Origin: Leptidea sinapis
Lineage: Eukaryota > Arthropoda > Insecta > Lepidoptera > Pieridae
Length of the DNA: 64,000 nt
Direction: 5' to 3'
Assembly: GCF_905404315.1 (NCBI RefSeq)
Contig: NC_066280.1
Span: forward strand, 10,611,001-10,675,000
Under the pieces are notes generated by a model that had not been told where the DNA came from, made no database searches, and saw nothing but the letters and a program-made list of their open reading frames with translations. Positions 20,745-31,606 of the stretch are shown here, piece after piece (position 1 is the stretch's first letter; the number at the start of each line of letters is the position of its first letter). Made by a program: the position numbers and the translations under genes.

Positions 20745-22060
20745 TTTGGAACGAATTTCCTTACGGCAGGCTTGGAGGAGATAGGGATTTTGCTGCGGAA
20801 CCGAACTGAAAAGGCGCGACAGTCGTATACACAAGCGATAGTGTATAATTTTGTAATTATTTCAATTTCTATGTAATTTTATGTTGTCAAACAAAAATAA
20901 AGAGACATATTTTGTTATTTTAATTGATAATTTGGATTACGATTTTTTTTATTTTACGTAATTTATTATTTCCTAAAAAACTGAATTTCCTAAATACTAT
21001 CCTGTACTTAAAAAAAACTAATCTGCAAAATTTAAGAGAAAAATCAAGAAAACCTACATAAAATTGAACACGATTTTTTTTTTACAAATTGTGTCGATTC
21101 CACATTAGCCGAAGGAACTTCGTTCCTACCTGGTGTCCCACGACACCACATTTTTGGTTTTTTTAAACGTTTTTTTTATATGGAACCAAATGGCATCCAT
21201 TCCACATCGAAGTAATATTATAATATATAATCAACCTGAATGAAAAACTCCTAAAAAAGCCGTACACAAAAAACAATTATATCATCAAGGTAAACAAAAA
21301 TTTTCATAAAATGAAGACTACTGGGCCAAACTATGTAAAATTTTTGTAGGACCAAACGGCATCTATTCTGCATCGAACTAAAGAAAAATTACGTAAATCG
21401 GATCATAAATCTCATGTACATACATAATAAAATTCCGATCGAATTGATAACTTACTCCTTTTTGAAGTCGGTTAAAAAATATTACATATTATACAGTTTG
21501 GCCCAGTACTTTTACGTATGAAAATTTTTGTTTACGTGGATGACGTAATTGTAATTTGTGCACGGGTTTTTTAGGATTTTAGGATTTCATTCTGGTTGAT
21601 TCTATATTATTATTTATATCACACAAAAAAGTAAAAAAAAAAACTACCTTTAAAAAAACCAACTTTATAAACTAAAAAGTATAAAATAACTTAATAAAAA
21701 TTTCATTTAATACAGATGTAATTCAATCCTTTACGTTTAACTTTAATAAAATACTATCATTTGTATGAACTACGTCATATTGATAGGTTTGAAGTCGCTT
21801 AGTTGTTAAATAATTCACGTATGAATTTTATTATAACATCGCTGTAGAAATTTGATATGAAAATATCTGATACATAAAGACAAAGCTTCACAGAAGCCAG
21901 ATAATTAAACCCGGCTGGCCCTGATACAGTATTTAAGGATAATTGATGAGTCAGCTGAGTCGATAAAGATGGCTTCCTATAGTGATAATTAATTTGTGTA
22001 TATAAGAATATGTTATTAACTCCGCCATTCTATCCATACATGGATTATATCAGTTAATTA
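20745..22060. other. AT-rich intron with a reverse AACCGACTTC repeat
   Basis: No gene. About 21170-21480 is a reverse copy of the repeat interior at 20483-20640 (the GGAACCAAATGGCATCCAT and GATCATAAATCTCATGTAC segments) and ends TTTTTGAAGTCGGTT near 21474. The remainder is unassigned. Confidence 0.45.
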
Positions 22061-22065
22061 GACGA

Positions 22066-22310
22066 CCCCTATAGCCCAGTGGTTAGTGATCCTGCATACT
22101 AAGCTAGAGGGTCCGGGGTACGAATCCCGGTAGGTGCAATCATTTATATGATGAATTTGAATCTTTGTTTCGGAGTCATGGATGTGTATTTGTATATATG
22201 TATGTTTAAGTAACTATATTGTATTAAATATATCGTTGTCTTGCAACCATAGTACAGTAGTAATTAAATAATTTGTGTAAGAGTGTGTCATTATTATTAA
22301 TTAAAACTTG
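22066..22310 (+). repeat. tRNA-derived SINE, family A
   Basis: Head with Pol III boxes: TAGCCCAGTGGTTAGTGATC (A box) and GGTACGAATCCCGG (B box), then a conserved body with GGAGTCATGGATGTGTATT and ATATATCGTTGTCTTGCAAC. Other copies: 24632, 36140 (reverse) and 56095. It looks tRNA-like but has no folded tRNA of normal length, so it is not a functional tRNA gene. Confidence 0.75.
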
Positions 22311-22327
22311 CTTTTATGAGTTGGTGT

Positions 22328-22711
22328 GAAAACTAGTGAATAGTATTAGTAATAGTAATACTAATTTGATTAGATATATGATAGGTTTACTGACTTAGAA
22401 ATAGGTTTTAAAACAGTGTTTTGGTACCAGGCGATCATAGCTGAAGAAGAGATTGTCTTATGTATGACGCCAGTATAATGAGTTGGCGTGTGTACCTAAA
22501 TCTAATTCTTTCAATAAATCTAATAAACAATATACAATATACAGATACACAGTTATACTGGGAAAACTAGTGAATAGTATTAGTAATAGTAATACTAATT
22601 TGATTAGATATATGATAGGTTTACTGACTTAGAAATAGGTTTTAAAACAGTGTTTTGGTACCAGGCGATCATAGCTGAATAAGAGATTGTCTTATGTATG
22701 ACGCCAGTATA
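22328..22711. repeat. 150-bp direct duplication with 84-bp spacer
   Basis: 22328-22477 and 22562-22711 are nearly identical over 150 bp (both start GAAAACTAGTGAATAGTATT and end TATGACGCCAGTATA; one clear difference is GAAGAAGAG versus GAATAAGAG). The spacer is 22478-22561. Non-coding, evidently recent. Confidence 0.8.
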
Positions 22712-23122
22712 CCTTAATATATTCTGACGTCTTGCGCTGTAAGTATTACACATATACACCAGGAGAACATAAATATGGTAGCTGTGATAGTAATGTCTTT
22801 CATACCGGTTGAAATCATGTTTCATCCTAGCAATATGTACCAGGACTTCATATGCAGTTTAGAGGTTTAATGTTAATTTTGCATCGGATACAGCGATTCT
22901 GTTGATTTAGTTTTTGGATGCCAAATTAAATTTGAAAATGTGCATTGTGTGCAGCAGTCGCATTGTATCAAGAACAAAATAAAACACAGTAATTGACGCA
23001 GTAGTCATCGCTGTAGAAATTCGACACGAAAATATCAATCTGCCTATTCGCAATACTAATAAGTCAATAGACCGCGGGCTCGTTTGTCTTCAGTTTTCCC
23101 AACTCCAATTAATTTTATTTCA
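22712..23122. other. Unassigned intron sequence
   Basis: No gene, inverted repeat or known repeat family was recognised. Confidence 0.35.
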
Positions 23123-23360
23123 CTATTGGCACACAGTTCGACGGACAGATGGCTGTTGGAGCAGAATAGTCCTCGAATGGCGACCGCATACCAGAAGACG
23201 CAGTGTTGGCAGGACTCCCCCAAAGATATCTCCGACGATCTTGTCAAGATCGCCGGAATATGTTGGATGAGGACAGCGCAAGACCGATCGTCGGAGATAT
23301 CTTTGGGGGAGGCCTTTGTCCAGCAGTGGACGTCTTCCGGCTGATGATGATGATGAAACC
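23123..23360 (+). pseudogene. RTE-type LINE 3' end with internal inverted duplication
   Basis: Carries the R-R-T-D-G-R-W region, the D-D-L-V-K-I-A-G-I-C-W-M-R-T-A-Q-D-R region and E-A-F-V-Q-Q-W-T-S-S-G, then a TGATGATGATGATG tail. The segment upstream of D-D-L-V-K is not the usual G-R-P-P-T-R-W sequence; it is an exact inverted copy of the sequence downstream (23216-23242 against 23284-23312). Confidence 0.72.
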
Positions 23361-23639
23361 GAAATAGGTGAGTATTGTTTGCTCACATTTTGTAGAGATG
23401 CGGGTTTGGACACGAAGCTGTGATGTCAATGCACTGGTGCGCTTGGATGTACAGAATATTCATAACATGCGCCTACAGTACCACATCTCAAATCCCTATA
23501 TTGTATTTCTCGAGCTTATATCCTCCACGTTTGTACCCCATATAGGAAAATTTGAAATATAAGAGCTCACAGAGGTTTACAGTGTCATGGAAATGCTGTT
23601 TCATCATATTTTATTCGTATTTTTTTTAATGATATTAAG

Positions 23640-23920
23640 AGACGAGCAGGACGTTCATCTGATGGTAATTTAAACGCCCTGCCCATTACAATACGTTGCC
23701 ACTCAGGATTCATGAAAAACCCAAAAAATTCTGAGCACTACAATTGCGATCGTCACCTTGATACACTTGAAGATGTTAAGTCTCATTTGCCTAGTAATTT
23801 CACTAGCTACGGCGCCCTTTAGACCGGAACACAATAATGCTTACACATTACTGCTTTACGACAGAAATAGGCGCCATTATGGTACCCATAATCTAGCCGG
23901 CATCCTATGCAAAGAATAAC
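23640..23920 (+). repeat. SINE-like repeat, family C
   Basis: Nearly full-length copy, from GACGAGCAGGACGTTCATC through ACGGCGCCCTTTAGACCG to GCCGGCATCCTATGCAAAG. Confidence 0.72.
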
Positions 23921-24631
23921 TGATAATTCACAAGTGATCGAAAGCGCAACATTTTGTAGTTACTTATTATTTGAATAAGAAAGAAAAGAATAACGGTTTA
24001 GAATTTGTCCTCAAGTCAATAGCCACGTTTATTACCATTATATCCGTAACATAATGTTGTTTCGGGTCGTTTCAGCGTGAGCAAAATGGCGCTGGCATCT
24101 GAAGTCCGTGTTACTTTGATTTACTTGAATAATCTTTTCATACAGTGCAGAGTCACGAACGCAATATTTCATTATAAATATTTTAATTAAATAAAATTGT
24201 ATTCACAATTATTTTTGTCACAAGTAATTAAGTTCTTTCATCAATAATGTTATATCTTCACATATTGAAAGGACTGGGTCAACATAAATTAACCATTCCG
24301 GCGAAAACATATCTCTCTTTAAAATAAATTCTCAATATTATCAGATTAGCATATATTTATAAAAACTAGCCTTCCTTGCGTGTTATTGTTATATGTTAAA
24401 AATTTCAATCATATTATAAGTGTTTTACAAAAAATATCAATCATATTATAAATGTTTTGCAAGACACTTTTCGCCCCACACCTCTCTCCATCTCTTGGTG
24501 TAATCAACTGTCGGCTGCAGTATTCCCGGACCGATACCTTTACAGCTTAGATATAGAGCCTTCAAGCTTGAGCATATTCGCTTATAAAGTGCCGGCGACG
24601 CATATCTTGGTCTCTGATTATGACTATGACG
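23921..24631. other. AT-rich intron, nothing firm
   Basis: No gene is supported. A frame at 24457-24600 has an F-P-D-R-Y phrase that may be a LINE C-terminal scrap, but it is too short to assign. Confidence 0.3.
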
Positions 24632-24870
24632 TCCTATATAGCCGAATGGTTAGTGACCCTGACTACTAAGCTAGAGGTCCCGGGTTCGAATCCCGGTAGG
24701 TGCAATCATTTATATGATGAATATGGATGTTTGTTTCCGAGTCATGGATGTTTATATGTATGTTTATGTAAGTATATTACATTAAATATATCGTTGTCTT
24801 GTACCCATAGTACAGGCTATGCCTAGTTTGGGGCAAGATAATTTGTATAAGAGTGTGTCAATTTTATATT
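24632..24870 (+). repeat. tRNA-derived SINE, family A
   Basis: TATAGCCGAATGGTTAGTGA (A box) and GGGTTCGAATCCCGGTAGG (B box), then the family A body with a TACAGGCTATGCCTAGTTTG segment and a GTGTGTCAATTTTATATT end. Confidence 0.78.
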
Positions 24871-25170
24871 TTATTATTATTCAAGGGCTGCGGGTCTTAA
24901 ACTTTTCATCACGTGTGCCCCTTGCCCGTTTGTAACCTCCTTTTTCCAAAAAGGGATGAAAGTAGTAAATCTTTAGCGAATATAAGAAACTCGTTTCATT
25001 AATGGGTAATAATTACTTAAATGAGGATTAGCGAGTCCGCACATTGGCTGTAGTTCCACCAGACTCTACACAAATGAGACCAAACCGTCATTTGTGTCTC
25101 CATTTTCCTTGCTGATTTTAAGGAGAAAATTCTAATGGAAAAGCACATCTTGGAATGATTGGGTGCTTAC

Positions 25171-25392
25171 CTGTTGAGCGTCTCTTTGGCCGAAGTGTCC
25201 GATGTAGTTAGGAAAGACGGTGAAGTTGTAAGAGATGCGGTGCTGGTGGCAGAAGTTGACGATCACGGGCAGACAGACGCCAGGCGCAGGGTTGCGAGCG
25301 GTGGGGCCCGGAGTTGGAGCGGCGGCGGGCCACGTAACGAGCGTGGAGCGGTTCACGACCTGTGACACGTACTGCCGAGTGCCGGCGGACGA
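25171..25392 (-). CDS. Corin: Exon: juxtamembrane stalk and start of Fz cysteine-rich domain
   Basis: 222 bp, phase 0-0 (74 codons) if the acceptor is GATCTAG at 25393-25399; a second in-phase AG (GTGTCACAG) would shorten it by 33 bp. The donor is CAACAG|GTAAGC. It encodes a Pro/Ala/Thr-rich linker (W-P-A-A-A-P-T-P-G-P) and then P-G-V-C-L-P-V-I-V-N-F-C-H-Q, Y-N-F-T-V-F-P-N and G-H-F-G-Q-R-D-A-Q-Q. This is the Fz-domain opening: first two cysteines and the conserved Y-N-x-T (N-glycosylation) and P-N-x-x-G-H-x-x-Q elements. It is strikingly GC-rich. A long AT dinucleotide run lies just upstream of the acceptor where a pyrimidine tract is expected. Confidence 0.8.
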
Positions 25393-25404
25393 CTAGATCA
25401 ATAT

Positions 25405-25408
<4 letters not shown>

Positions 25409-25457
<49 letters not shown>
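25409..25457. repeat. (AT)n microsatellite
   Basis: About 24 AT units without interruption, 16 bp upstream (in transcript sense) of the acceptor of the Fz exon 25171-25392. Confidence 0.95.
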
Positions 25458-25460
<3 letters not shown>

Positions 25461-25504
25461 CTTCTGTACGTGTGTTGACAGTAAATTCCTCGTAAACGGT
25501 TTAC

Positions 25505-25640
25505 GAGGATGCCGGCTAGATTATGGGTACCATAACGGGGCCTATTCCTGCCGTGAAGCAGTAATGTGTAAGCATTACTGTGTTGCGGTCTGAAGGGCGC
25601 CGTAGCTAGTGAAATTACTGGGCAAATGAGACGTAACATA
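25505..25640 (-). repeat. SINE-like repeat, family C (partial)
   Basis: Reverse copy from the GCCGGCTAGATTATGGGTAC end. Its outer end is replaced by a perfect palindrome (25488-25510) where other copies read CTCCTTTGCACAGG. Confidence 0.65.
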
Positions 25641-25882
25641 GTGCTGACTCTGTCAAGAAAACTGTAAGTTTTGTTTGACTAGTGGTTGAATTGACATTTT
25701 AAAGAAGTTATGCTGAGAATTCGACGTCGTAAGGACTTTTTTTTTCTTTATTGATTTAGGGGCTTTTATACAAAAGAAAAACAAAATTCTTAACTAACAA
25801 ACTAAAAAAAAGTTAATAAAACCAAACGCAAGTTATATCTATAGTGTTCAAACAATAAGACTTATGGATCCAAACAGGTCGT

Positions 25883-26895
25883 ATGGACTTGCCAACCGTA
25901 ACTAGGGCCGTAACATTGCTTCAAAAAGGCCATTCGCAGCGTTCTGTGGCGTTGCAGCTGGGTTTTTCCCGGCGAGCAATCCAGAATACTTGGAATCATT
26001 TCAAGAGACTGGGAGACTAACCAGAAGACGGGTATCTGGCAAAGTTCGAGCAAATACCGCACAGGAGGACCGCTACATGTGGTTGACGACAAGCAGAGAA
26101 CGCTGCGCACACACACGCTCCTTACAAAACTGTTTGTGACAGGCGACCGGTACACACGTTAATCATCAAACCATTAGAAATCGTTTACACGAAGACCAGC
26201 TGTTCTACAGAAGATGCGTAGTACGGATACTATTAGCATGTGCTCATAATACAAACCGATTATCGTTCGCAAGGCAGCATCTGGCACAGGATATGAATGA
26301 TTTGACCACAGTATTGTTTACGGTTGAGTGCAAAGTTAAAATTTTTTGTGATAATCATCGCATTAGGGTCTGGAGGCGTGAAGATAAGCGATTTTCGGAT
26401 GCTTGTATCCATGAAAGTGACAGATTTGGGGGCCCAATGTTATGGTATGGGGAGGAATCTCTATGTCAGACAGAACCGAGCTGGTAATTCTAAACGAAGG
26501 CACAATAACAGCTCAACGTTACATCAACGAGGTCATAAGACCCCGTGGTCTCATATGCACAGAGAATCAGCGCAAGATTCCATCTGATGCGCAAAAAATT
26601 TCGCGCTCATGCAGCTAGGGCTACCAGATAAGCCCTAGAGGAGGCTGGTATACAGGTGTTGCCCTGGCCTGCAAATAGTCCGGATCGCAATCTCACTGAA
26701 CACATGTGGGATTTACTGAAACGCAGTGTTCGAAGCACAAACTAACCCGTACACAATGAAAGACAGCTAGTAAACGTTCTGAAATCAAGCTGGGAACTAA
26801 TTCCTCAAGAAACAGTGGTACCAGGTGGAGAGTGTAGGTACCTTCTAGGCTTCAAGAGTGCATTAGAAAGCGGGGAGGGCTTACAAGGTCATGAA
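25883..26895 (+). pseudogene. Tc1-like transposase relic
   Basis: Frames read the whole length of a Tc1-family transposase with stops and shifts. First the HTH part (S-Q-R-S-V-A-L-Q-L-G-F-S-R-R-A-I), then R-L-S-F-A-R-Q-H, V-L-F-T-V-E-C at about 26311-26330, G-G-P-M-L-W-Y-G, A-H-A-A-R-A-T-R, and S-P-D-R-N-L-T-E-H-M-W-D-L-L-K near 26690-26720. In active enzymes the second block reads F-T-D-E-C; here the first catalytic Asp codon has become GTT (26323-26325). No clear terminal inverted repeats were found. Tc1 enzymes cut and paste at TA sites; this copy cannot. Confidence 0.8.
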
Positions 26896-27639
26896 GAAAG
26901 TCACAAATCAACCAACGTTTTTATTTTTTTATTTTCAGATTTTTTTTTCTCATTGATTATTTTTGCAAACATGCAAATTTTTTGAAAAATTGGAGAAAAT
27001 TTATTTTTTTAATTGTTATCATCATTATTTTATGCTGTCTATAATAAAAATGAATTAACTTATCCAACGAATCATTAATCAACCATTAAACTTCAAGAAT
27101 TCATGAGAATACTGTAAAAACGTGGTGGCCCGTATTTTGTTTTGACTAGTATATGTGTAAAAGATCAATTCTTTTGTTAAAATCTTAGATCATTTTTTAA
27201 TTAGTTTTCAAGTCATGGATGTCAAATGTATATCGTATACATACGTAGATGTATTTTCTAAAATAACGCAAAATGAGTCGTAAGCCTGCTTGTTGTGAGT
27301 TGAATCAGTAGCTATAGTTATTGCTCTTTTAAAATAAATGCTAATAGTTATAATACAAGTAAAAAAATGATACCAAAAAACGTTTACGATTTACGATTAT
27401 TGTAATTTTTTAGTCCGGACTACACGGGAAGCACCAGCTTAAAAATTAAAAAAAGAATTATCAAAATTGGTTCCCCCAGTCGAAAGTTCTGAGGTAATAA
27501 ACATAAAAAAACATACCTATGAATTGATAACCTCTCCCTTTTTTGAAGTCGGTTAAAAATTATTATATCAGAAATAATATTCGCTAAGCTTGCTTTTATT
27601 AATTTATAAATACGATTTATCACGAGATTCTTAGTTTGT
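26896..27639. other. AT-rich intron
   Basis: No gene. A TTTTTGAAGTCGGTTAAAA end of the AACCGACTTC repeat family lies at about 27540-27560. The remainder is unassigned. Confidence 0.4.
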
Positions 27640-27860
27640 AGAATGTGCATTCCGGTCACAAATATGTTAATTAAGGTGTTTCGACAAAGGCCGCGTGGTT
27701 TAATTGCGGTCACATTATTGTGGTATTTGGGCCTCTGTCGGTCGCTATTTTGGGCGAAAGTTAATTCCTCGCCTCTACCTTTTTTGGGATTACGAAAAAT
27801 TCTTCGTAGACCGACCGACCACGAGCGAAACGGGAATGAAAATTTAAATGGCAGTTAGTC
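27640..27860 (+). other. Unexplained GC-richer block
   Basis: A 71-codon frame (27643-27858) with an L-L-W-Y-L-G-L-C-R-S-L-F-W segment and a basic end. Composition stands out from the neighbouring AT-rich DNA, but there is no domain, splice pattern or repeat match inside the window. It could be a decayed transposon or a conserved non-coding element. Confidence 0.3.
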
Positions 27861-27894
27861 AATAATATTAAATAGAGTATGAATTGCACTGTTC

Positions 27895-28475
27895 TTTTTT
27901 TTTCATGGAATAGGAGCACAAACGAGCGTACGGGTCAGCTGTTGTTAAGTGATCACCTACGCCCACAATCACTTGCAACACCAGAGGAATCACAGGAGCG
28001 TTGCCGGCCTTTAAGGAAGGTGTACGCGCTTTTTAGAAGGTACCCATGTCGTATCGTCCCGGTAACGCCGCACAAGGAAGTTCATTCCACAGCTTTGTAG
28101 TATGTGGAAGAAAGCTCCTTGAAAACCGCACTGTGGAGGACCGCCACACATCCAGATGGTGGTGATGATATCCTAAATTGTGGCGTATCGTGCGAAGGTG
28201 GAATTCGAACACTCCCCGTGATAAAAGCGGTAGAAGATGCACAATGAAGCGACGTCTCTACGCAACGCCAAGTGATGCAGCCGTTCACAGAGCACTGGGT
28301 CCCCGACAATTCGAGCTGCTCTGCTTTGCACGCGGTTTAATGGATCGAGCTGATACTGGGGTGCGCCAGACCAAAGATGACAGCAATACTCCATATGTGG
28401 CCGGATCTGCGCTTTGTACAGCGCTTTTTTAATGAGAAACACTTTTTTTATGATATAAGGAACGAGACAGTGTGT
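27895..28475 (-). pseudogene. LINE ORF2 C-terminal fragment (best copy of this family)
   Basis: On the minus strand from 28475: I-K-K-A-L-Y-K-A-Q-I-R-P-H-M-E-Y-C, L-W-S-G-A-P-Q-Y-Q-L, A-A-R-I-V-G-D, then L-A-L-R-R-D-V-A-S-L-C-I-F-Y-R. After a frameshift come R-F-S-R-S-F-L-P-H-T-T-K-L-W-N and G-R-Y-D-M-G-T-F-K. This is the thumb/C-terminal part of a LINE RT, 5'-truncated. Confidence 0.7.
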
Positions 28476-28919
28476 ACACAATTTCTGTATATAATATTCA
28501 CCAGATACATAATAGCTTTAAGGGTAAATGTATACACTTTTATAATAAAGTCCCGGCCACTGTTCAGGCATTATCTATAAATAAATTTAAATGTTTAAAA
28601 AAATGGCTCTGTCGTAAGTCCTACTACTCCACAGTTGAATATCTAAGTGATCCGACAGCCTGGGACTAGATTATGATTATTTTATGACAATAGCAATGAC
28701 AGTACAATATTGTAAATTTTATTAGAAAGAGCGCTTCTTCTCTCTCAGAGCGCCATTTGTTTCCGAAGCCGTAGTATATAAGAAATGACTACAAAAGAAT
28801 TCTAATTAAGTAACGTAAGTTATATTCTTTTATAAAATATTTTTAATTGTGAACTTGGAAATTAATTTTTTCTGTTAATAATAATAAAATATTATTATTA
28901 TTATTATTATTATTATTTA
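28475..28919 (+). pseudogene. LINE C-terminal end, 3' UTR and (ATT)n tail
   Basis: A frame from 28472 reads S-F-K-G-K-C-I-H-F-Y-N-K, V-P-A-T-V-Q-A-L-S-I-N-K-F-K, then S-Y-Y-S-T-V-E-Y-L-S-D-P-T-A-W-D and a stop at 28669. The 3' UTR includes AGAGCGCCATTTGTTTCCG and ends near an (ATT)n run at 28889-28919. Related copies: 7595 (reverse), 31015 (reverse), 36830 (reverse), 45600, 50830 and 52760. Confidence 0.65.
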
Positions 28920-29344
28920 TATGTTAGAGCACTTATATCAGATAATATCGCACCATTTCCAAAGTATAATTTTTACTAACATTAAGTATGTCGAACAATG
29001 ACGAATCAATTACCTTAAATATCAACGTAATTTTAAAAACAGAATGCTTCATTAAGAATCTTATCTTGTTAATACAAAAAACGACCCAATATTTAATTAA
29101 AAAGTATAATAATCGTAAGTCTTACATCGTGACAAATTCTATGGCTCATTGTTTTAGAAAACAAATATTTTGAGAGAATAATACTTTAATTATTTGTGAA
29201 GCCAGCATCGGGAAACAAAAGGTGTGTACTAAAGATGGAATCGGAACTCGTCCGGAACTGTTTTAATTTGTTGCATTAAATTCAGAAACAGTTCTTTTGG
29301 CATTCCTTGGTGGGATCCTTCATAATATACTTCACATAAACTTG

Positions 29345-29690
29345 TTATGTCTACTACTCGGCTAAGTCGAGTTAGTAAGTCTTTTGTTGGGCGATGTATA
29401 TACTTTTACAATAAGATCCCAGAAAATGTTCAAAAGAAATGTATTATGTTATTCAGAAGAATTTTAAAAAATGTTTGTGGGGTAAAGGTTACTATAACAT
29501 AAATGACTTTCTTAATGTTTCCACAGATTGGGAATGGAGCGACCGCCCTCGGGCTATTAAATAATAAGTTTAATTGCACAATATTACTTTGTAAACATAT
29601 TTTTTGATGAAAAAAAATGCCCGCTGAATTTGTTGCGCCCATAGGTAGTTTTTGACTTTCCATAAGTAATTTTCAATAAATAAACACTTT
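29345..29690 (+). pseudogene. LINE C-terminal remnant
   Basis: Shifted frames give Y-N-K-I-P-E-N-V-Q, Y-N-I-N-D-F-L and W-E-W-S-D-R-P-R-A-I-K followed by TAA. It is the plus-strand counterpart of 9650-9985 and 56490-56700 and starts with the shared CGGCTAAGTCGAGTTAGTAA block. Confidence 0.55.
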
Positions 29691-29802
29691 TAAAGTATTC
29701 AATCGCGTGTAATTTTATGTGTTTTACATGCTATTTTTGCGTAAAAGCTACATTTTTATTATTATGTTAGTTAACCCGACGTTTCAAGACCTTTCCATAG
29801 GG

Positions 29803-30668
29803 CCTACCATCAACTTTTAATAAGCGATGCGAATCCGATGCAGTTCAGTTTAGGTACCTAAACCGAATCACTAAAATTCGTACCATGAAGTGTCGTTTGG
29901 ATCGCTTATGAAGAATGAACGAAATAAAATTGCGTTTCGAAACCTAAAATGATATGATTTTAGCGGTTTTTTTGCGCAGAAAATACTAAAAAACCATTTT
30001 AAAATTGCGCTTTATTTATAGCGTCAAATTATAAACCATTAAGCCCTTTTTTGTACTTATTAAATAATAGAAATATAAATAAATATAGTTCTTTGTCTTA
30101 CAAATTAAATGTGTGGTGTTTTCGTAATAATAACGAGTAATGAATTATAAACGCACCTCCTCATTGATGTTTGATTTGACAGGAGCACAGAGTACATTTT
30201 TTTTAATTTGTTCTTGCGAACAGTCTATAGCCCGGGCCCTTACTGCCTCGTCCTTAGTATTTTCATTTTCGGTATTTATTTTCAGTATTTTGTTTTACAC
30301 AAAAGTCCAATTAAATATTCTTATCTCATCTTTCATCAATAAAATTTTCATTTTCTGTATGTTTACACTATTTTTTTTGTCATTAACAACACGATTCACT
30401 TTCTTCTAGGAAGTAGCAACTTTTTTCGTATCGCTCACTTTGACACATATGCTATCCAGTTTAGGTTGATATATTACCTCATGGTACGAATGTATGAATG
30501 AACTAAATCAGTTTGCGATTCAATTGACATTCAATTGACATCATTACGAATTAATCAGTTGATTTGATGACAACCTAAATTGGATAGCTGTAATCACATC
30601 GTGGTACGAAATTTTGAAGCAGTTCATTTTAGGTTGTCAATTGAATCGCAATAGGAGTTCATGGTAGG
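29803..30668. mobile_element. Candidate inverted-repeat transposon, 866 bp
   Basis: Ends CCTACCATCAACT (29803-29815) and its complement with one mismatch (30656-30668). Inside, TCGTACCATGA (about 29879) and TCATGGTACGA (about 30480) are a second inverted pair, with a further GTGGTACGAA at about 30601. A minus-strand frame in the middle is lysine- and asparagine-rich but shows no definite domain. No target duplication was found. Confidence 0.4.
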
Positions 30669-30807
30669 ATTGAATAATAATAACTTTTACAAAAAAAATA
30701 AAAACAAAGTTACAATTAAACGTGTTTTAATCCTTTAAAAGTGTTTTATTTAGATGTGTAACACTCGCGTTAATCAAAGAAAATACTAAATTTAATTTCA
30801 GTTAAGC

Positions 30808-30960
30808 GCCGGTGGCACAATAGGTAGAAAGGTTGACTCTCACCACGGAGTCCCCGGATCGATTATCGCTCGTTTATTCGACGCTTTATAAGGTCGACAA
30901 CGCTCTTGTGATTCCTCTGGTACGACAAGATGGGCAGCGGTGATCACTTACGATACGTTG
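30808..30960. repeat. tRNA-like SINE head joined to a LINE scrap
   Basis: GGTGGCACAATAGGTAGAAAGG (30813-30834) followed by CCCCGGATCGATTATCGC is a decayed Pol III A/B-box pair. The next 55 bases match the 3' end of the 13325/27895 LINE family in reverse. Confidence 0.4.
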
Positions 30961-31014
30961 TTCTGTACCAACGCTCGCTGGTCCTCCTATTTAAGAAAAA
31001 AACACGAGTATCGT

Positions 31015-31545
31015 AAAGGTATAAAAGGCATTAATTTTCTCAAAATTGATTCCTTTAGAATGCTTTTTGATTTCATTTCTAATATACTAGATACTACTAC
31101 CACTCCGGAAACAAATAGCGCTCTGAGAGAGAAGAAGCGGCGCAAGAAACTCTCCCAGCATTCTCGTTTTGCGCTCTATTTAATAAAATATACATCATAG
31201 TACTGTTATTACTATTGCTATAAAATAATCATAATCTAGTCCCAGGCTGTTCGATCACTTAAATATTCAGCTATGGACTATTAGGATTTACGACAGAGCC
31301 ATTTTATAATAAAACATTTAAATTTATTTATAGATAACGCCTGAACAGTGGCTGGGACTTTATTATAAAAGTGTATACATTTACCCTTAATGCTATTATG
31401 TATCTTATGAAGCCTACTAGAATTAGTTACAAGAAATCCCTTATTTCTAGTGTTATAATAATGAAAATCACCATTAAGAGCAAAAAGGTGACGATTTTTG
31501 TGAACGTTTATTAATTTTTCATAAATGCACTGACAATGAACAGTC
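31015..31545 (-). pseudogene. LINE C-terminal end and 3' UTR
   Basis: The minus-strand frame at 31281-31547 reads F-H-Y-Y-N-T-R-N-K-G-F-L-V-T-N-S-S-R-L, S-I-K-G-K-C-I-H-F-Y-N-K and V-P-A-T-V-Q-A-L. A frame break comes near the end. The 3' UTR extends to about 31015 with the AGAAACTCTCCCAGCATTC motif. It ends about 60 bases from the transmembrane exon's donor. Confidence 0.68.
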
Positions 31546-31606
31546 ATAATATTTTTTTCTTTAAAATTTTCTTTGAGAGACGGACAGTCCGTATGACTAG
31601 GCTTAC

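Noticed and set aside
22066..22140. Possible tRNA gene
   Set aside because: A and B boxes are present but the sequence is multi-copy with a constant SINE body, and the cloverleaf stems do not pair.
25159..25365. Open frame on the plus strand across the Fz exon
   Set aside because: It is the antisense shadow of exon 25171-25392. The minus strand gives the conserved Fz residues and splice sites.
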